This document shows positions 7,376-10,131 of a stretch of 10,131 nucleotides of DNA, piece after piece (position 1 is the stretch's first letter; each line of letters begins with the position of its first letter). The notes under the pieces were generated by a model. It searched no databases and was not told the DNA's origin. It worked only from the letters and a program-made list of their open reading frames with translations. The DNA comes from Sporisorium sorghi (lineage: Eukaryota; Basidiomycota; Ustilaginomycetes; Ustilaginales; Ustilaginaceae): NCBI GenBank assembly GCA_023212695.1, contig JALCCG010000416.1:3493-13623 (forward strand), read 5' to 3'. A program made the position numbers and the translations under genes.

Positions 7376-9958
7376 TTAATACGTCCTCGTGGTCTGGTAC
7401 ACTTTGACCGAGTTGATCAGCCAATACGCCTGGCTGAAGTCGACGTCCTTGCTCTGCACGTAGCTCTGGCAAGTTGGGTAGCCTGTCATCTTTGCGCAGC
7501 TCTGTGACTGGCCCGCATAGGCGTTGTTCCACAGGTTGGTGTTGCCGGCCCAGTCGCCGCAGATGGTGTTGGTGAACACGCTGACGTGGTTGAAGAAGAA
7601 CGTGTTGGGGTCGCAGTCGGTGGCGGGCCAGCTGCCCTGCGGCTCGCCCCATCCCGTCGGGTCGGGTTTACCCGCAGCAATGTCCGCAGGAGCAGAAGAG
7701 CGCGGGAAGAACCACGACTTGATCCCCTCATCCGCATCCCACACCATGGCATGGATCCCACCTCCCTGAGCATTGTAGCCGACGCCGTAGTCGTTGCGCA
7801 GCGAAGACGTCACGCCGCAGCCTTGATTGTTCGTCTCGGCCGAGGCGCAGTTGGTCGCCTGCGTCAGGTTCTGCAGCTGATACGTGCCGAGCTGGCTGTT
7901 GGTCGTCGCGTTGACACGGCAGCCGGGCGCGGTGTGCACAGAGTACGTGTTTTGCGACGTGAACGAGATTCCTTCGACAATGTCGATCTCACCACCGTTG
8001 GGCCATCCACCAGGAGGGTTGGTAGGCACCGTCCACCACGCCGGCCACACGCCACAACCGACCGGCATGTGTGCGGCATCCAGGATGAAGACTCCTGTGG
8101 TGAAAGTGTCGTAGGAAGAGACTCGGACGGACTTCATGTAGGGGATAGGGGCAGCAGAGCTCGTCGCGGCAGCGGTGGAGGATGAAGTGGAACTGCTCGA
8201 CGAGGATCCAGTGCTGGTGGTAGCGGTGGCCGCACCCGGCGCAGACGTGGAGGAAGAGGACGACTTGACAGCCTGATCACCGGCGCTTCCACTCGAGGAC
8301 GACGAGGAGCTTGACGACGTAGCAGCGGCCGAAGACGAAGACGAGGACGAGGATGACGACGAGGACGTGGCAGCGCGACGCTGCTTGGGCACACTCGAGG
8401 AGGTAGAAGTCGAGCTCGACGTCGACGTCGACGCAGTGGAAGTGGAAGTGGAAGAAGTCGTCGAAGAAGGCGGGTAGACACGAGTGGTGGCGTAGGCCAT
8501 GTACACCTGACCGCCACTGGTAGTCTTGACAAGACCCATAGACGAAGCCTCGGCTCGGCCAACGTAGTCAACGAGACCATTGGTAGGGTCCTTGTAGGTG
8601 AAGAAGTACATGTTGTCGTAGAAGTTGGCGCCGTTGTAGTTGGCCATCAGGTTGTAGACCTTGGGAGTCGGGGTGGGTGTGACAGAGCTCGAAGTGGTCG
8701 ACGAGGTGGTAGTGCTCGTTGACGACGACAAAGACGAGGAGGTAGAGGTGGAGCTCGAAGAGGAAGACGAAGGAGTGGATCGCGGGGTCGTCGAGGAGGT
8801 GGTAGTGGAAGACGAGCTGGTCGAAGACTTGGCTGTGGTGGAAGAGGAAGTCGTCGAAGACTTGGTCGTCATCGAAGTGGTCAAGCTCTTCGGGGTGGTC
8901 GAAGTAGTCGACACCGTCAAAGACGAAGACTTGGGCGTCGTAGGAGCCACAACACTGGAGCTGGTCGTCGACGAAAAGGTCACAGCACGGTTGGTGCTCG
9001 AGCTGCTAGCCTTCGAGCTGATGCTGGGGGTCGTCGAGGTAGAGCTCCTCGTGCTCGTCGGGCTGCTCGTCTTGGGCGTAGTCGCGGGCGTAGTCGAAGT
9101 CGATCTCCTCGTGCTGGGCGAAGGAGTGGTCGAAGTAGTCCTCCTCGTGCTCGTCGAGCTCAAGCTGGAAGTGGTCCTCCTGGAGCTGGTCGACGACGTA
9201 GTCCTCCTGGTGCTAGTCGACGACGTAGACCTCCTCGTGCTGGTCGGCGTAGTCGACGTAGTCCTCCTCGACGTGGTCTGCACCAACACGGGCCTGGTCG
9301 ACGTGGGCTTCCTCGAGCTCGTCGTTGTCTTCCGCTTCGTGCTCGCCGTCTTCCGCTTCGTACTGGTCGACTTCCGCTTCGTACTGGTCGACCTCCTCTT
9401 TGTGCTAGTCGTCTTCCTCCTGCTCGTAGTAGCACGGCGCACGTACTCGGTGCACCTGCGGTACACGGTCTCGTAGATCGTCCTGGTGACCGTCACGGTC
9501 CTGGTGCGCGTACGGGTGCGGTACACCGTACGCGGGTCCGGGTTCGGGTCGCGCTTGTCGTGAGGGTGCGCCGTCGGCTCGCTCCTCTTGGCATGCCGAC
9601 GCGTGTGGTTGGCCGGACACGGCGTAGGCCCCGCGCGCTTGTGCAGCGCATCAACACCCATCTCATCCTCAGCTTCCTCGGGCAGGAACACAGTGATGAT
9701 CTCGAGCTCGTCGTAGTCGTCCTCATCCTCGTCATCGTCGGCGAAACGTTTGGAGGGCGCATCGGCGTGCTCGAACACGCTGGCAGTGTTGCTGATGTCG
9801 ACTACGGTGGGCGCAACGTCGCGCGTATCCGGATTGGCGGCGGGCACGGGACGTCCGCGTCCCCAGAAGGCGTTGGCGGGCGTGGCCACGTTCTGCAGCG
9901 CAAGCAGGAGCAAGGCTGCTTGCACCACGATGGTCAATCTAAGCATGAGATTCACCAT
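7376..9958 (-). CDS. Secreted GH16 endo-beta-glucanase (Lam16A-like) with Ser/Thr-rich stalk and split catalytic domain
   Basis: This 860-aa enzyme probably hydrolyses beta-1,3(4)- or beta-1,3/1,6-glucan outside the cell. Domains in order: a signal peptide (1-30, ending ATPANA); a pro-region with an acidic stretch (73-86) and Kex2-type KR sites at 70-71, 107-108, 124-125 and 135-136; a TRTRTRTVTVTRT motif (148-160); a Ser/Thr-rich stalk (about 177-432), basic in its first half; and a GH16 domain. The domain begins YNLMANYNGANFYDNMYFFT (435-454) and continues PTNGLVDYVGRA. It is interrupted by about 107 residues of Ser/Thr/Ala-rich sequence (about 497-603), then resumes at MKSVRVSSYDTFTTGVFI. 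The catalytic motif GGEIDIVEG places the nucleophile at Glu657, the assisting Asp at 659 and the acid/base at Glu662. WFFPRSS, the FCGDWAGN-like ICGDWAGN and the final YWLINSVKVYQ fit fungal Lam16A-type enzymes. There is no C-terminal GPI signal. A Met at residue 5 (9946) is an alternative start. No intron is needed. Confidence 0.93.
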   Translation of the reverse strand: MVNLMLRLTIVVQAALLLLALQNVATPANAFWGRGRPVPAANPDTRDVAPTVVDISNTASVFEHADAPSKRFADDDEDEDDYDELEIITVFLPEEAEDEMGVDALHKRAGPTPCPANHTRRHAKRSEPTAHPHDKRDPNPDPRTVYRTRTRTRTVTVTRTIYETVYRRCTEYVRRATTSRRKTTSTKRRSTSTKRKSTSTKRKTASTKRKTTTSSRKPTSTRPVLVQTTSRRTTSTTPTSTRRSTSSTSTRRTTSSTSSRRTTSSLSSTSTRRTTSTTPSPSTRRSTSTTPATTPKTSSPTSTRSSTSTTPSISSKASSSSTNRAVTFSSTTSSSVVAPTTPKSSSLTVSTTSTTPKSLTTSMTTKSSTTSSSTTAKSSTSSSSTTTSSTTPRSTPSSSSSSSTSTSSSLSSSTSTTTSSTTSSSVTPTPTPKVYNLMANYNGANFYDNMYFFTYKDPTNGLVDYVGRAEASSMGLVKTTSGGQVYMAYATTRVYPPSSTTSSTSTSTASTSTSSSTSTSSSVPKQRRAATSSSSSSSSSSSSAAATSSSSSSSSSGSAGDQAVKSSSSSTSAPGAATATTSTGSSSSSSTSSSTAAATSSAAPIPYMKSVRVSSYDTFTTGVFILDAAHMPVGCGVWPAWWTVPTNPPGGWPNGGEIDIVEGISFTSQNTYSVHTAPGCRVNATTNSQLGTYQLQNLTQATNCASAETNNQGCGVTSSLRNDYGVGYNAQGGGIHAMVWDADEGIKSWFFPRSSAPADIAAGKPDPTGWGEPQGSWPATDCDPNTFFFNHVSVFTNTICGDWAGNTNLWNNAYAGQSQSCAKMTGYPTCQSYVQSKDVDFSQAYWLINSVKVYQTTRTY
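8150..8470 (-). repeat. Ser-rich low-complexity insert inside the GH16 domain
   Basis: Codons for residues about 497-603 are mainly TCG/TCC/TCT/AGC serine with Thr and Ala. They include a run of twelve Ser (532-543) and one of nine (548-556), with a short basic break KQRR at 525-528. The frame stays open throughout, and the ends show no convincing splice sites, so it is read as coding. It sits in a strand-connecting loop ahead of the VRVSS strand and leaves the catalytic motif intact. Confidence 0.75.
8663..9430 (-). repeat. Coding Ser/Thr/Lys/Arg low-complexity stalk
   Basis: Residues about 177-432 of the glucanase consist almost wholly of Ser, Thr, Arg, Lys and Pro. The N-terminal half carries repeated STKRK and STRRTTS motifs; the C-terminal half is nearly pure Ser/Thr with STTPKS-type units. 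Such stalks are normally heavily O-mannosylated and extend the catalytic domain from the wall. The skewed codons also produce a long, acidic-looking antisense open frame that should not be taken as a gene. Confidence 0.85.
9308..9412 (-). repeat. Five 21-bp coding repeats (7-aa basic heptads)
   Basis: Residues 183-217 are five consecutive seven-residue units: TTSTKRR, STSTKRK, STSTKRK, TASTKRK and TTTSSRK. At DNA level the 21-bp unit is close to identical in the middle copies. This is a minisatellite in coding sequence, prone to copy-number change, and it gives a cluster of Lys/Arg triplets in the stalk. Confidence 0.88.
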
Positions 9959-10016
9959 TATTGTTCAAATCTGTAGGTGATTGTGCGTCGCCCTCAGAGA
10001 TGCTGTTTCGATACGC

Positions 10017-10047
<31 letters not shown>

Positions 10048-10131
10048 TGGTTTTTGTGGGGGGGAGGGGGAAGGGCAGGTGTAGGGTGGGGATGTTAAAA
10101 AAGAAATATTTTGATATTGATGAGTTGTTGG
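9959..10131 (-). promoter_or_regulatory. 5' region of the glucanase gene with pyrimidine-rich tract
   Basis: On the coding strand this upstream region is strongly pyrimidine-rich. It has a C29 run 59 to 87 bases before the ATG (10017-10045), preceded by shorter C-runs. The 27 or so bases just before the ATG are A/C/T-rich, as is usual for a fungal leader, with A at -3. No TATA box is evident, and pyrimidine-rich core promoters are common in fungi. The window ends before the full promoter. Confidence 0.45.
10017..10045. repeat. G29 homopolymer tract
   Basis: There are twenty-nine consecutive G on the plus strand, followed within 50 bases by runs of 7, 5, 3, 3 and 4 G (10058-10091). The exact length is doubtful because such tracts are hard to sequence and replicate. 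Confidence 0.9.

Noticed and set aside
8661..9476. A 271-codon plus-strand open frame, very rich in Val, Leu, Glu and Asp
   Set aside because: It is the antisense of the Ser/Thr/Arg repeat codons of the glucanase stalk, and its composition is fully explained by that low complexity.

Overview
The window looks like nuclear DNA of a basidiomycete fungus, most likely a smut or related Ustilaginales yeast. Its two clearest genes are large, intron-free and GC-rich. Both belong to fungal families: a Fur-type NCS1 nucleobase/allantoin permease and a Lam16A-like secreted GH16 endoglucanase. Between them lies an AT-richer island with a degenerate pogo-type DNA transposon. The taxonomic call is an inference from gene style and families, not from a marker gene.

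Layout from left to right. Positions 1-431 hold a C16 tract and a promoter with a TATA box. Positions 432-2117 (+) encode the permease, 561 aa. A short convergent intergenic gap follows. Positions 2386-3865 (-) hold an unrecognised gene whose reading frame breaks once, near a five-T tract. Positions 3866-4777 are AT-richer, without a credible gene, and carry four copies of an 18-26 bp palindrome with the core ACTCAGCGCTGAGT. Positions 4778-6824 are a 2,047-bp pogo-like element with 40-bp terminal inverted repeats (38/40 identical) and flanking TA dinucleotides. Its transposase, on the minus strand, has lost two blocks, one of which contained a catalytic aspartate. Positions 6825-7375 are GC-richer sequence downstream of the glucanase gene. 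Positions 7376-9958 (-) encode an 860-aa secreted GH16 protein with an acidic pro-region containing several KR sites, a long Ser/Thr/Lys/Arg-rich stalk, and a catalytic domain interrupted by a Ser-rich low-complexity insert. Its promoter (9959-10131) contains a run of 29 G on the plus strand followed by more G-runs.

I see no operon-like functional link between the genes. The permease takes up a nitrogenous base or ureide at the plasma membrane. The glucanase acts outside the cell on beta-1,3/1,4- or 1,3/1,6-glucan. The transposon island separates them and abuts the frame-broken gene. I found no convincing novel multi-gene system. The most notable items are the split GH16 domain, the palindrome cluster beside the transposon, the doubly deleted transposase inside well-preserved ends, and a substrate-site substitution in the permease.
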